Source: Zygaena filipendulae
Lineage: Eukaryota; Arthropoda; Insecta; Lepidoptera; Zygaenidae
Assembly (NCBI GenBank): GCA_907165275.2
Contig: OU015649.1
Coordinates: forward strand, 13,918,001-13,982,000
DNA: 64,000 bases
Direction: 5' to 3'
The notes under the pieces are model-generated. The model was given only the letters and a program-made list of their open reading frames with translations, was not told where the DNA came from and ran no database searches. How positions within the stretch are numbered: position 1 is the first letter of the stretch; each line of letters opens with the position of its first letter. The translations under genes were made by a program, and so were the position numbers. Below are positions 53,796 through 64,000 of the stretch, piece by piece.

Positions 53796-54739
53796 AATCA
53801 TGATTAAGAGATGACAAAGGACCGAATATCAGCCCTTAACTTATGAACCGATGCACATGATTTAGATAATTTACTCTCCTTACAATATTGGATTGCAAAT
53901 TGACTAAATTGAAGTCCTTTATACTTCGTTGAGAATAAGGTCAGAGAAATTGGGTTAACACTACATATTTTTCTGCAGTCACGTAGGTAAAAACATGTGG
54001 ATACTTATTCTTATCCATGTAATGGGCTATTTGTTGATAAGTTATGTGTGTTTAACAACACCGGAGACGATATTACTCGAGCAGTCTTTTATGAGGACGA
54101 GTAAGGTTGTGTTTACATACTATCATCAACTTTCTTACATGACTCAGTTCGAGGTAAGGGTGTGTTATGGTGATATGTTAAAACGATCTTTTTTGTATAT
54201 AAGTACATAATGTGCAAAATGGCATGGAACGCCCTTTTAAAATTTATGTTATGTAGCTTGTGTGTATAGATTGTGGCTTGCCGACCGTTGTAACGTCTGC
54301 TATGATAACAATATGTTATTATTGAAATAAGTACTTAATATAATGTAGAAATAATATAACTAGAAACATACCTTGCTTTGAAAACTTTGATACTATACTA
54401 CCTATGCTAAAGTTTCCATATGAACGTGAACTCGTTTTGTTGATTTTTGTTTTGTGGTGTCTAATTTTTATCATTATTAATAAGTTCGTTACCAACCAGT
54501 GTAAAGTCATCTTAAGACACGCCATCATATTCGCAACCCAATAAAGTATTCCCCTAAAGTTAGGAACGCAAAGTTTTGTGATTTACAACCTTCGAGTATA
54601 ATAATATTACCTACATAATAATATACTGGTAGTCCACGATTTTATTTTCATGCAAAAGTATCAGGATGAAGCAAATCGAAAAAAAAAATATTATAATAAT
54701 TTCTAGATGTTAGACGAATTTAAGTAGTATCATATAAGT
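53796..54739. other. Unique AT-rich DNA
   Basis: No gene or repeat is recognised. Confidence 0.45.
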
Positions 54740-54800
54740 CGTCCAGTACCCATAGTACATGTTCTGCTTAGTTTGGTACCAGATACCACTGTGTAATAAG
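54740..54800 (+). mobile_element. SINE 3'-body fragment
   Basis: TCGTCCAGTACCCATAGTAC then TGTTCTGCTTAGTTTGGTAC and AGATACCACTGTGT match the body of the SINE at 40555-40757. Head and tail are missing. Confidence 0.6.
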
Positions 54801-55829
54801 GATCAAGTTTTATTGTTATTAGTATACGTACCCAAATAGTAGTAAATACAAAAAAGTGAAGCGAAGTGACACAAAGGCAGTATTAACGTTGCGGTTTAAT
54901 TTAATTTAAATAAAATCCCATCTCACACGATATTGTAATAACACCGGTCACACACTCTTTACACTCTGTACGAACACTTTCAAAAGGCTGGACCTCATTA
55001 AGCCTAACCACAAACATATCAAAGAAGAGAAACAATTTTAATCTCATGTTAGATTAAAGAAACATTCAATCAGGCACTCGATATTTCCAAATGTGTGGTC
55101 ACTGTTTTTAGGGTTTTGTAGTAAAATGGCAAAAACGGAAAAAATTATGCAGTGGAAAATTCTGAAAAAATTTAAAGTGGTTCAAATATTTTTTCAATTA
55201 AAATCAGTTTTAATGACATAATATAAAAAGAAAATTAAATATATTTGAATTTCAACGGCGAAAAATGTACTCCACTACAGTACTTTCCATAAATTTAGTT
55301 AAATTATTACTTCATTTTGCAATAAGATGGTTGATCACACGAAACGTAGTATTCTATAGGAACCGAGGGAAAAAAAGTTCATAAATAAATAAATAACTAA
55401 ATTGAGTTCTGATATAACATTTCTCATAAAACAGATCAATATAGGAGGTTTATGGCTTTCATAATCTGCCAGATTAAGAGTGAAAATAACTATCGGACCT
55501 GACTTTAGCAACGAGGTTTTGGCTCCGACTGCATGCGGGCTTCAAGTACGGATATAAACTGCAACCGGATTATTGGAAGTTGGAAACTTTAAATGTTACA
55601 GTTGAAAAAGGACTTCCGTTACCCCTGACGACTCTTCCTACGAAAAAGGCTTAACACAAGAATAAATCTAGAATGTGGACAGCAAAAAGCAACCAAGTCC
55701 CTTTTATCGTTATATTTGTATTAAGTTTTGTATAGATATCTGAAGTTTTATTATTTGGATTTTCGTCAGTGCCTTTACCTAATAGTTAATATGCACTCTC
55801 CTAATCTTATCTTATCTATCTAATATATA
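54801..55829. other. Unique AT-rich DNA
   Basis: The right end (55804-55820) has a few CTTAT/CTATC units. No gene is recognised. Confidence 0.45.
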
Positions 55830-56054
55830 TCTAATATATATAAATCACGTGTCACGTTGTCCGCGATGGACTCCGAAATTACTGAACGGATTTTGATAAA
55901 ATTTTGCAACCATTTATAATATGGTCCAACTTAAAAGATAGGATAGTTTTTATCCCGGAATTCCCGGGGGAACTGAAGAACATAGAGTACTTTTTCCCGC
56001 AACCTCCGCAGGAACTCCGAAATTACCGCGGATGAAATCGCGGTGGATAGCTAG
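55830..56054 (+). mobile_element. Helitron-like element, subtype C
   Basis: TCTAATATATATAAATCACG at the start, CCGCGATGGACTCCGAAATT, TTTATCCCGGAATTCCCGGG, and the end GATGAAATCGCGGTGGATAG then CTAG at 56051-56054. It is closely similar to 19137-19366. Confidence 0.9.
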
Positions 56055-56486
56055 TATATTATGTAAAAGGTTCATGCGGGGCACCAGCTTTCACACAAAC
56101 TGACAAGGCAGCACTCCGTTTTTTTTAATTCAATCTATTGAATTTCATTGATTATTATTTATTTATTGTTATGCTAAAGCTCCTTGTATTGTACGTTTCG
56201 ATCCTTTAAAAAGTTATAAATCATTGAAATTGCTTAGGCGCGTTCCCACTGATTAATCAATTAATCATTTGAGACTCGTTACTTGCGTTCCTCGCCGATA
56301 GGGCCTGAACGACCCCGCTCTGTTTCGAAAGGGTTGATTTATGGCGGAATAATATTCTATTGGGAAATTAAGTGTTTACTTAAAGCATTACTTGGTGAAT
56401 GTTGCTGATGAGAATTATAGGTAGAACTAGGAAAAGAAAACATTGATAATATATAGGTTTATGTCTAAGAATACTATATAATAGTA
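56055..56486. other. Unique DNA between subtype C elements
   Basis: No gene or repeat is recognised. Confidence 0.4.
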
Positions 56487-56756
56487 CTAGCTGTCCCCCG
56501 CGATTTCATCCGCGGTAATTTCGGAGTTCGGATTTCGGAGTTACTCTGTGTCCTTCTTTGTACCCCGACAGTAGTTTACGGTGATTAGCTGTTCCCCGCA
56601 TTAGTGCCGGAGTTCCCGCGGGAATTCCGGGATAAAAAGTATCCTATCTTTTATGTTGGACCATATTATAAATGGTTACAAAATTTTATCAAAATCCGTT
56701 CAGTAGTTTCGGAGTCCATCGCGGACAAACAACGTGACACGTGATTTATATACTAT
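56487..56756 (-). mobile_element. Composite Helitron-like element (HLE-C dimer), most complete
   Basis: From the 5' side (right): a subtype C element with ACACGTGATTTATATAC and GAATTCCCGCGGGAACTCCG runs through CTAA at about 56586-56589. It then passes through the sequence complementary to ACAGTAGTTTACGGTGA and a second shortened 3' half, and ends in CTAG at 56487-56490. This copy shows both the 5' end and the outer 3' end of the dimer. Confidence 0.85.
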
Positions 56757-56763
56757 GTTAAGA

Positions 56764-56952
56764 CTAGCTGTCCCCCGCGATTTTATCCGCAGTAATTCCG
56801 GAGTTCCCGCGGGAATTCCGGGATAAAAAATATCCTATCTTTTAAGTTGGACCATATTTATAAACGGTTACAAAATTTTATCAAAATCCGTTCAGTAGTT
56901 TTGGAGTCCATCGCGGACAAACAACGTGACACGTGATTTATATATATTAGAT
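56764..56952 (-). mobile_element. Helitron-like element, subtype C
   Basis: The plus strand runs CTAGCTGTCCCCCGCGATTT, GGGAATTCCGGGATAAAAAA, ATCCGTTCAGTAGTTTTGGA and GTGATTTATATATATTAGAT. It lies 7 bp from the dimer at 56487-56756, in the same orientation. Confidence 0.9.
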
Positions 56953-58779
56953 ATCTGTAACTACCGCGGGCGTACGTAGAATAAACCACAGAACAGAAAA
57001 TAATTGATAGAAGTGATATCAACTTAGTTTAATATGAAAACAGGTGAAAACCAGTGTCGCCGGGTGACAAAACTATTCATCACGGACTAAAACATTATTG
57101 AACGCTTTATGTTTACGTTTTTACTTAGTCACCTGTTTTCAAAATTCACAGTTTTGGGAATATTGTGGAAAATATACTTGTGGGATACTAGCGAAAGAAG
57201 TTTTGGACATGTTAGAGCATGTATGTATGTACTTACATGTCATCTCTAATTAATTTATTTTCTCTGTGGAATAAACCCACCAAAGTTTAATCACGATCGA
57301 AACAATGGTTTTGGGAAGGGATAGAGGACATGGTGCAAATATACATTTTCTTAAATTAATGTTATTAATAAGAAAAATACAAATAATTTATCATTAATTA
57401 ATAATAATTATGTTAGTTATAGTAACGCGTACCTAATAAAATTCGCGTAGTAAGAAAGACTCGTCTGTAGTTTCCTGCAGGCAGATTGCAAAGATCCGAT
57501 TTAGATTCCAAAGTGATATCGATATCGATCAGACGTCAAAAATAACGCTACATTTACTTAGCAAAAGCTACTTACGTTATTCTGAGGATATCTGTTTGTA
57601 ATTTGTATGTATGTATTACAAAAAGAGAAAAAAATAACAGATCAAACTTCAAAGGCGAGCCCGTAACGTTCAATAAGTAAAAATCGTGCAAAAGAAACAA
57701 ATTAGTTTTGTCGTTTCGTTGAAGAAGAATTGTAACCTTTCACGTCGATCGGCGGCGACAGGTTAATGCCAATAGCGACGTTTACAAAAGCGGCTCGAAT
57801 CGTTGAATCAATTTCAAAACCCTTAATTGGCTATGGAGCACGGCAGAGGTAGGCTTTTTGATGTGCCTCCCCCCCTCCCCACCGGTCTCGACCGCCCCCC
57901 TTCGCCCCGCTCGACCCGCCCTAAGAAAATAATCACAAAAACGACTAGGTAGCTACGACAAAAGAATTTAATTGAATTGAAGTAAGGAGGAATGTCTTTT
58001 GGGGACAAGAATTTAGCGAAGGGAACTCGAAGACTTTAGTATCTACTTTGTTTGTATCGAAATAAAAATTGTACAGGGTGTTTGGTGTATGGATAGAAAC
58101 ATTTTTTCTTTTGCTTTTCTACTTGTTCTCATCCAGATACTCGTATGCAATAATGTGAAATGTGATTATTTTGTTTTTTTTTTTACTTGGCATATTTTTT
58201 TTAGCACGACATTACTATTGGTGGTTTTCCAATGTATAAAGCTTAAGAATACCACCAAACCAATACCACCTGCCAAAAGAATATCTCGGTTTTTGCAGCA
58301 AACATCCTGTATTAATCTCTATAAGTGGAGTTTTATGTGTCTGCAGAGCTGAATAAAGGTATATAACATATTGAAATACCTATTTGTAATTCTACTAAGT
58401 GACGTTTGTGACGAAACACTGATGGATGGATCAATTCAGCAAATAGGTTACAAAAAAGGGCAAAAAATGTTACCGTTGCCGATATACCTACCTAATCGAC
58501 GCTACAGCCTTTCTAATAAAAATAAAAGTCGCGCCAGTAAAATTGTATTATCTTTTTATTTTATAAACAATATTTCGGTGTTAAGTAAATTCTCAAAAAA
58601 AGAAAATTGATTTAGGAAACGGACGTGACTGGGGTTGTCCCTTCGAAAATGGATACAAACGATATGTTGATTCGATTTATAAGTGAGTTCAGTACCAGGA
58701 CTCGATAAACAGAGAAGAGTTATTTGTTTCACTTTCAACTGTCGATTACCATGATCGCTGCGGGACCGAAACCCGCGTT
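56953..58779. other. Unique DNA, no gene recognised
   Basis: A pyrimidine/GC-rich patch lies near 57865-57925 (CCTCCCCCCCTCCCCACCGG). Open frames lack known motifs. Confidence 0.45.
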
Positions 58780-60660
58780 GTCTGGACGACAATGATCATA
58801 ATCACGTTGTCGTTTCAACTTTCGTTTCATCTCAATCGCAGCAAGTGTCTCGTTCGAGCGCCGAACAGACTCGTTCATTTAAAACTTTCCGTCCGGCCGG
58901 CCGGCGAGGACATGTTTAAACCTTCCGTAATCAAATTTCACTCGAGTCTTTAAGGGTTAAAACCCCGGCAACTTTGAGCCGCCCTAATAAATTATATTGC
59001 CGACAAAACTGCTCCCGAGTGCGACACAGTTCGTTGGCTCATCTAATTGGTCCGAATTTGAGACGACCCGGCTTATAATTGGGGCAAATTCGAGGCCTTA
59101 TGCGTCGCGAAATTAGTCGAAATTCGAACGTCGCGGTCGGCCGGATTAGGAGAGTGTCGCGCGACCGCGTCACTAATGCGCTCCTAGTCAAGTCAAACAC
59201 AACACGCAACCAGTTCGTCTTCGCGAACTTAATGAAGATACGTACGCGAAAGACGCAAAACAAATTTGATACAAAGTTTTAGGGCTTCCCCTGGAAGTTT
59301 ATGGCAGCGTTCGTTTGAATACGGGCAAATTTTCGCTTAATTAACGCGCCCGCCGCCGAGCGTGTTTTCCCACCTAGCGGTGAACCAACTTTGTCTTATA
59401 TGATATCCTTACAGCGCCATTCGAGCCTAATGATTTATCGTTATTACACGAAATTTCATTATTTATTTTGCACGTGTCTTCGCAGCTTCGTTTTCAACGT
59501 CGATGATTACAAACTTCGTATTCGTATTGTCTGAATTATCACCGTTTCATGAGGTGGGTAGTGAATTTTCTCGACACAGCGAATTTCCGAACATTCCCAA
59601 TTAAATCGCGAACTTCGCGGGCCGCTCGTGCTCACCAACTTCTAAATCTTGGCGACATTCAACGTTGCTGCGAAAGAATTTCTCTTTAATTAGTATAAGT
59701 TTATGCATTCGTAGGTAACGAACGGGCGGGCGAGCCGTTTCCGTGAAGCGGTTCGCGCCAACTTTTAATTACAGTGAGTGAAGCCACCCGGCACCCACAT
59801 CCGCGACGATTGGCGCGTGTCAATCACTGACGATTCCTCCTTTACTTTTGTGTGTGGCAACGATAAATCTTCGCCGCCATTATTGTTGTTACATTAACGC
59901 CGGCCCGGTCGGCGTGCCGCGGTCGGTTTTATATACATATATATTTTTGCCTCGCTCGCGTCGGTCCGTAATGTATTTATCGCAAGTGTTAGCCGCTCGC
60001 CGCGCAGCCGCCGGTGGCTCCGTTCGTGACCGTTCTCCGCAGATGGAATCTTCATGAACGAGCAACGTCGACCTTTTTAATAAGCAAAATCTCGCTAGTC
60101 GCGTCGCCTCTCGTAGGGCCGTCTAAGAATTCCAATTCAGCTCCGTGACCGGCGGCGGCTAGGATAATAAAACAATTCATAATGAAATGCGCTCGAGGGA
60201 TTCTCTTATTTGCTTAATATTGCTCGAATGAACGGTGCGAGAGACGAGCGCCGACCGGCTCGCAGTGTACCAAACTCATTTCATGCAAATCGCGATATCG
60301 CGCGTGGCTCCAGCCCTCCTACCATTGCACTCTCATCGACCTAAAAGATCGCTACGTCTCTTTTCGACACGGGGCGTTAGCTGACGATAATGGGCTACGG
60401 AACGGGTCTCTCAGTAGCGGCCCACGCGAAATTCAACTCTATCCATGCACCGCATGTAACCGTGCTGCAGCAGATACACGAAAAGCCGTGGGCGATTAAA
60501 AATAATTAGCGCTTTAGAAGCGGATTTGGATCGTTCACGCCGCGCGCCGTGAGAGATAGTGGGTATGGATATGCTGCAGACTTTAAGCGAAGCTGCGGTT
60601 GTCTGGTCGTTATAATATGTTAGAAGGTGCTGCAATGCACTTTCGATTTTACGGCTATTT
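58780..60660. other. Long GC-richer, transposon-free island (candidate conserved non-coding DNA)
   Basis: Unlike its flanks this 1.9-kb part is dense in CG dinucleotides and shows no HLE, MITE, SINE or LINE remnant. It mixes CG-rich blocks (CCGGCCGGCCGGCGAGG near 58893; GCCCGCCGCCGAGCG near 59348) with homeodomain-type cores (TTTAATTA, CAATCA, TTTATCG). No open frame with a known domain, splice pattern or codon bias was recognised. Such islands in insect gene deserts are often developmental enhancers, which is inference only. Confidence 0.4.
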
Positions 60661-61867
60661 TCTATAGACGTCGGTTACGACGCAATTTTGATAGACATCT
60701 TTCAATTTTGGACCAGCATCCTTAAAGATTTTGAGTGAGTGGATTTGAAACTTTCGGGAGATGTTTGCGTGTACGCTGTTTTCAGTTTCGGCAGTCGACA
60801 TTTGTCAATTTCGCTGAATAGTATAGACATACTATTCGGAAGTCGATGCGAATTGAATTTCAACTGTTATGTTTCCATGTTTTAAAAAGAGACCTCCGGG
60901 AGATCTCCGAGTTTGGAGTGACTGTAAGATTTTAATCTTTGAATGTTTGTAGAGCAAATAACGTAACGTGCATACCTTTGACATCTAGCCGTGCTTTGTA
61001 CGCGTATTGATTTGTAAAAGTCGCTTTAAAACGATCAACATGAGCTGATTTTATAACCTTTTTACTTTTTTAAATACAATATGTAAATACCTCATTTCGG
61101 GCAGATCAACAGACGGATGGAAAAATAGTTTATTTTATTTATAGAATTTCAAAACTCGTCTAATATTTAAATTAGAACGCGTTACACGTATATCACTTTA
61201 CCTGTTAAAAGGAAAATGACAAAGCATCCAAGGAAAAGAAAATGGATGATACACATTAAAAAAAGCGGGATTTAGGTACCAGGAGAGCAAATCCACAAAA
61301 GAAATATTGCCTATTTCTCTGAGTCGACAACGTGGTAATCACATTTACTTTTGTTCGTCCCGGCCCTTTCATTCGGTTAATCGCGTTATTTCGAGGCTTC
61401 GCCGCGCCGGGGCAGTCTCTACTACTAGCCGCTAAGTTAGAAGCGACTAGCGGAGTCGGTTACGAGGGCCGTCGAAGTCATATCACAATCCAGAAACAGA
61501 TATAGACAGATAAACTCTAAACATACATACAACGCCATAAAAAAAATATTTTTTTTTACTTAAGTATCAAGTGTCACAACAGGCGGTGTTATCCCTCAGG
61601 GAGATTTAGGTACAGGGTGTACTTAGGTACAGAAAATATTAAAAAACAAATAAAAATCTGGCAAGTTGAAAGTTCTAAAATATAGGTAATGGATTTATGG
61701 ATTTCGGTGTAATTGATCGGAATTTAATTCGACGAAAATCGCTTTCCAATCATAACTTATACCAAACGTGAAGGGTCCAGAATGCAAGATACAAGGAAGG
61801 AAGCCAGCAAGAAGACACGGCTAAACCCTCGTATAGATACATACATAATATGATTACTATATCTATA

Positions 61868-61889
61868 ATACATACATATATGTATGTAT
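61868..61889. other. Perfect 22-bp AT palindrome
   Basis: ATACATACATA followed by TATGTATGTAT is fully self-complementary. It also reads as a short (ATAC)n/(GTAT)n repeat, so slippage could explain it. Confidence 0.8.
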
Positions 61890-62080
61890 ACAATAATTAC
61901 ATATTTATGTCGATTTACAAGAACGTACATAGTATTGTTTATGCATCTTTGTTTATTTACTTATTTATTTAGAAAATTAAATTTCGTATTCTTCGTGTAA
62001 TTCTGTTATTCATACTATGAAATATTTACTTACCCGTATTTTTTTACTATTATGCAAATGTAGGTAGTAGTTCAATTGGT

Positions 62081-62110
62081 TATTTATTTATTTATTTATT
62101 TATTTATTTT
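62081..62110. repeat. (TTTA)n microsatellite
   Basis: About seven TATT/TTTA units. It may be a retroposon tail, but no body is recognised. Confidence 0.9.
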
Positions 62111-62863
62111 GCACTATTCGGAAAACTTACAGCTAGATAATATACAAAGTAGATTACAGAGAATAGTTAAAAATAAGGCCAATTACCAGCTTTTTATTTT
62201 GCTATTTTGGGCTATTTTGGGTTTTACGTTGATGTGTGATTTTTGCCATGCCTATGTTTATTTTTTTCACAAACAAAATATGTAACAAATGTTTATTATA
62301 AAAATGTACGATGCTTGTCGAAGCAAAAATATTTACGGTACATTTTTATTGAATCGTGCACATTGGTCTGACAACCATAATATTATATCAATGAATATTT
62401 ATTATTACATAATTATAATAAAACATGGCCCATCCGTCTATTTACTCGTCTGTCCGTCTGTTAAATTTAAGGATGGATTTGAATGATTTAGCATTTAATA
62501 ACCTAGACTATGCCAGTACAGCAAAAAAGTGATTGAAACTGCCAATAATGTTAAAAGCTGCTGTATTAATGTAATTAATATTATTGTCTTCATATTGCTT
62601 AGGTATCTAAAGCGAATCTGTAATTCATTTTGATGAAAACGGCGGGCTCATAGTGTGATATTTATTTATTTATACGACGAAAACGCAATATAAATACAAC
62701 GAGTGCGATGAAATTTGCTGAAGCTGATAACATACTATATATATTTTTCTGGCGATATTATTCGGGACGCAACACAAACACGCTCACACAACGCGATAAC
62801 GTTATTAGGTTTTGTTAATAAATTGGATTATTTTATACATAAACAATATAAATATATATTATA

Positions 62864-63062
62864 CTAGCTGTGCCCTGCGGTTTCACCCGCGGTAATTTCG
62901 GAGTTCCCGTGGGAATTCCGGGATAATAAGTACCCTATGTCCTTCTCCGTACCCCTGACAACGTGCATGCCAAATTTCATTCAAAACCGCAAAACCGTTT
63001 TTGCATGATTGAGTAACAAACATCCAAACATCCACACTTTCACTTTTATAATATTAGTAGGA
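62864..63062 (-). mobile_element. Helitron-like element, subtype A, complete
   Basis: This is 199 bp, the same length as the plus-strand copy at 42191-42389. The 3' end is CTAGCTGTGCCCTGCGGTTT then CACCCGCGG, and the 5' end is TTTTATAATATTAGTAGGA. The middle reads TTCTCCGTACCCCTGACAAC and GTGCATGCCAAATTTCATTC. The nearly identical structure of the two copies suggests recent activity of subtype A. Confidence 0.92.
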
Positions 63063-63401
63063 TACGTACATATATTAGATAACGGGCGCTATGAAGAATA
63101 TATTTTCAACACATCTACAGTGGCTCGTATTGCATCACTTTTAAGTTTCCAGTGCAGCTCGTTCAATACGTGTGTGCTTTTTACTTTACCGCACTAGTGC
63201 TTTTAATTTGACTTTTTTAAATGCTAGTACTCTTTGCTTTTTTTTGTACGAGTTTCATAAAACTCTCAAATGTATTGAAGATTTGAGATTGATATTGGAG
63301 TGTTATGTGAAACGAAAGTAAGTGTAAGTTATTAGTCATAGTGAATAAGGGGTCAGCTTTTTATAAATTCCTAAACCAAAATTGTAAAAAACATAATATT
63401 A
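63063..63401. other. Unique DNA, nothing recognised
   Basis: No gene or repeat is recognised. Confidence 0.4.
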
Positions 63402-63716
63402 TCTATACTTATATTATAAAGAGCGAACGTTTGTGTATTTGTGAATTATGAGTTGTGACGTTGTAGGGGGTCTGGATCAACCTGAACCGATTGTGAAAAT
63501 CCACTTATAGGAAGCTACAGTGATCCTGAATGTCATAGGATGCTTTTTATTCCGGAATTAACACGGGAACTCCGAATTTCCCGCGGGAACTCAGAAATTA
63601 CCGCAATCTATCTCTGGATCTACAGAACCGATTTTTTTTCACTTATAGGAAGGTACACTGATGCTGAGTGACATAAGGTACTTTTATTCCGAAATTTCCC
63701 GCGGGAACTCAGAAAT
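63402..63716 (+). mobile_element. Helitron-like element, subtype E, tandem internal duplication
   Basis: It starts TCTATACTTATATTATAAAG. The block running from ACCGATTGTGAAAATCCACT to CCCGCGGGAACTCAGAAAT occurs twice (about 63488-63600 and 63628-63716). The second block stops at GAAAT, exactly where a family A MITE begins, so the HLE terminus is missing. Confidence 0.8.
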
Positions 63717-63717
63717 G

Positions 63718-64000
63718 GGGATGTTGACTACTTTCGAAAATCAAAATTCTAATTATTCCGTCAGTTAGAAAATAAAAAAAACAATAGACACGTATTTTTT
63801 GCTTTTTCAAATAAATTAAAATATACAGAGATAAAGCGCATTAAAGTTTAGGGTGAGGGGGTCGTGACGTCACTAACCGCTAAAACCGCCATACAAACTG
63901 TCAGAATAGTGACGTCACGCGAAATTTCAACTCAATATATCGCCGTTATTTTTTGATTAGGTACATAAAAAAAGAAAAAATACGTGTCCAATATTTTTTA
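63718..64000 (-). mobile_element. MITE family A, reversed, cut by the window end
   Basis: It starts with GGGATGTTGACTACTTTCGA and follows the reverse complement of the 10107-10429 copy to the last base. Both CRE palindromes are intact (TGACGTCA at 63865-63872 and 63910-63917). The missing end should lie a few tens of bases beyond the window. Confidence 0.88.

Larger units (their letters stand above)
60661..62863. other. Unique AT-rich DNA with a (TTTA)n repeat and a palindrome
   Basis: No gene is recognised. It contains the palindrome at 61868-61889 and the (TTTA)n run at 62081-62110, listed separately. Confidence 0.45.

Noticed and set aside
1..64000. CRISPR array, bacterial operons, ribosome binding sites
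   Set aside because: Repeats are dispersed and transposon-like, not evenly spaced with unique spacers, and the sequence is of animal type.
1..64000. Conserved microRNAs (let-7, miR-10, miR-100, miR-125, iab-4, bantam, miR-2, miR-9 and others)
   Set aside because: I looked for remembered mature sequences by eye and found no convincing match. A systematic search could still find some.

Overview
This window looks like non-coding nuclear DNA from a lepidopteran insect (moth or butterfly). I found no host protein-coding gene, rRNA gene, functional tRNA or CRISPR array that I can support. The case for Lepidoptera is the repeat content, recognised from memory: about forty short copies of a Helitron/Helentron-like element (here HLE) whose 3' side carries the hairpin unit CCGCGG-GTGAAA-CCGCGG and ends in CAGCTAG; RTE-type LINE fragments with (GAT)n tails; a CR1/Jockey-type LINE 3' end with a (TTATC)n tail; tRNA-derived SINEs; and frequent TAGGTACCTAC-like strings. 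The base composition is AT-rich. The region is probably intergenic or lies inside a very long intron. The sequence alone cannot say which.

Layout. 1-410: a composite HLE joined to a piece of a MITE (family A). 410-10100: AT-rich unique DNA with HLEs, a TA-flanked MITE (family C, 2980-3329) and two RTE-LINE 3' ends (minus strand near 7.0-7.15 kb, plus strand 8.69-9.02 kb). 10107-10429: the complete family A MITE. 10.4-22.6 kb: long unique stretches, several HLEs, a 568-bp inverted-repeat element (family D), one MITE of family B, and GC-rich islands near 14 and 21 kb. 22.6-30.7 kb: sparse, with a decayed RTE fragment and a pyrimidine-rich TIR element (family E). 30.7-43.4 kb: two SINE loci of one superfamily, a second family B MITE, many HLEs, a family C MITE nested in an HLE, and the best protein-level feature, a CR1/Jockey-type reverse-transcriptase C-terminus at 42559-42948. 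43.4-57 kb: further HLEs, families A and B, a tRNA-derived SINE on the minus strand (53470-53795), and a cluster of three related HLEs at 55.8-57 kb. 57-62.8 kb: the longest stretch free of recognisable transposons, including a GC-richer island at 58.8-60.7 kb that reads like regulatory DNA. 62.9-64 kb: HLEs and a reverse-oriented family A MITE cut by the window edge.

How the parts relate. Non-autonomous elements dominate, and none encodes a complete enzyme. Their structure still records mechanism: HLE read-through dimers that spread as a unit, one apparent HLE chimera, tandem HLE duplications, and datable nested insertions. The most interesting functional idea is that MITE family A carries two copies of the palindrome GTGACGTCAC (the CRE/ATF octamer TGACGTCA) and so could spread bZIP binding sites. 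Family names A-F and HLE subtypes A-E are working labels for this window, not database names.
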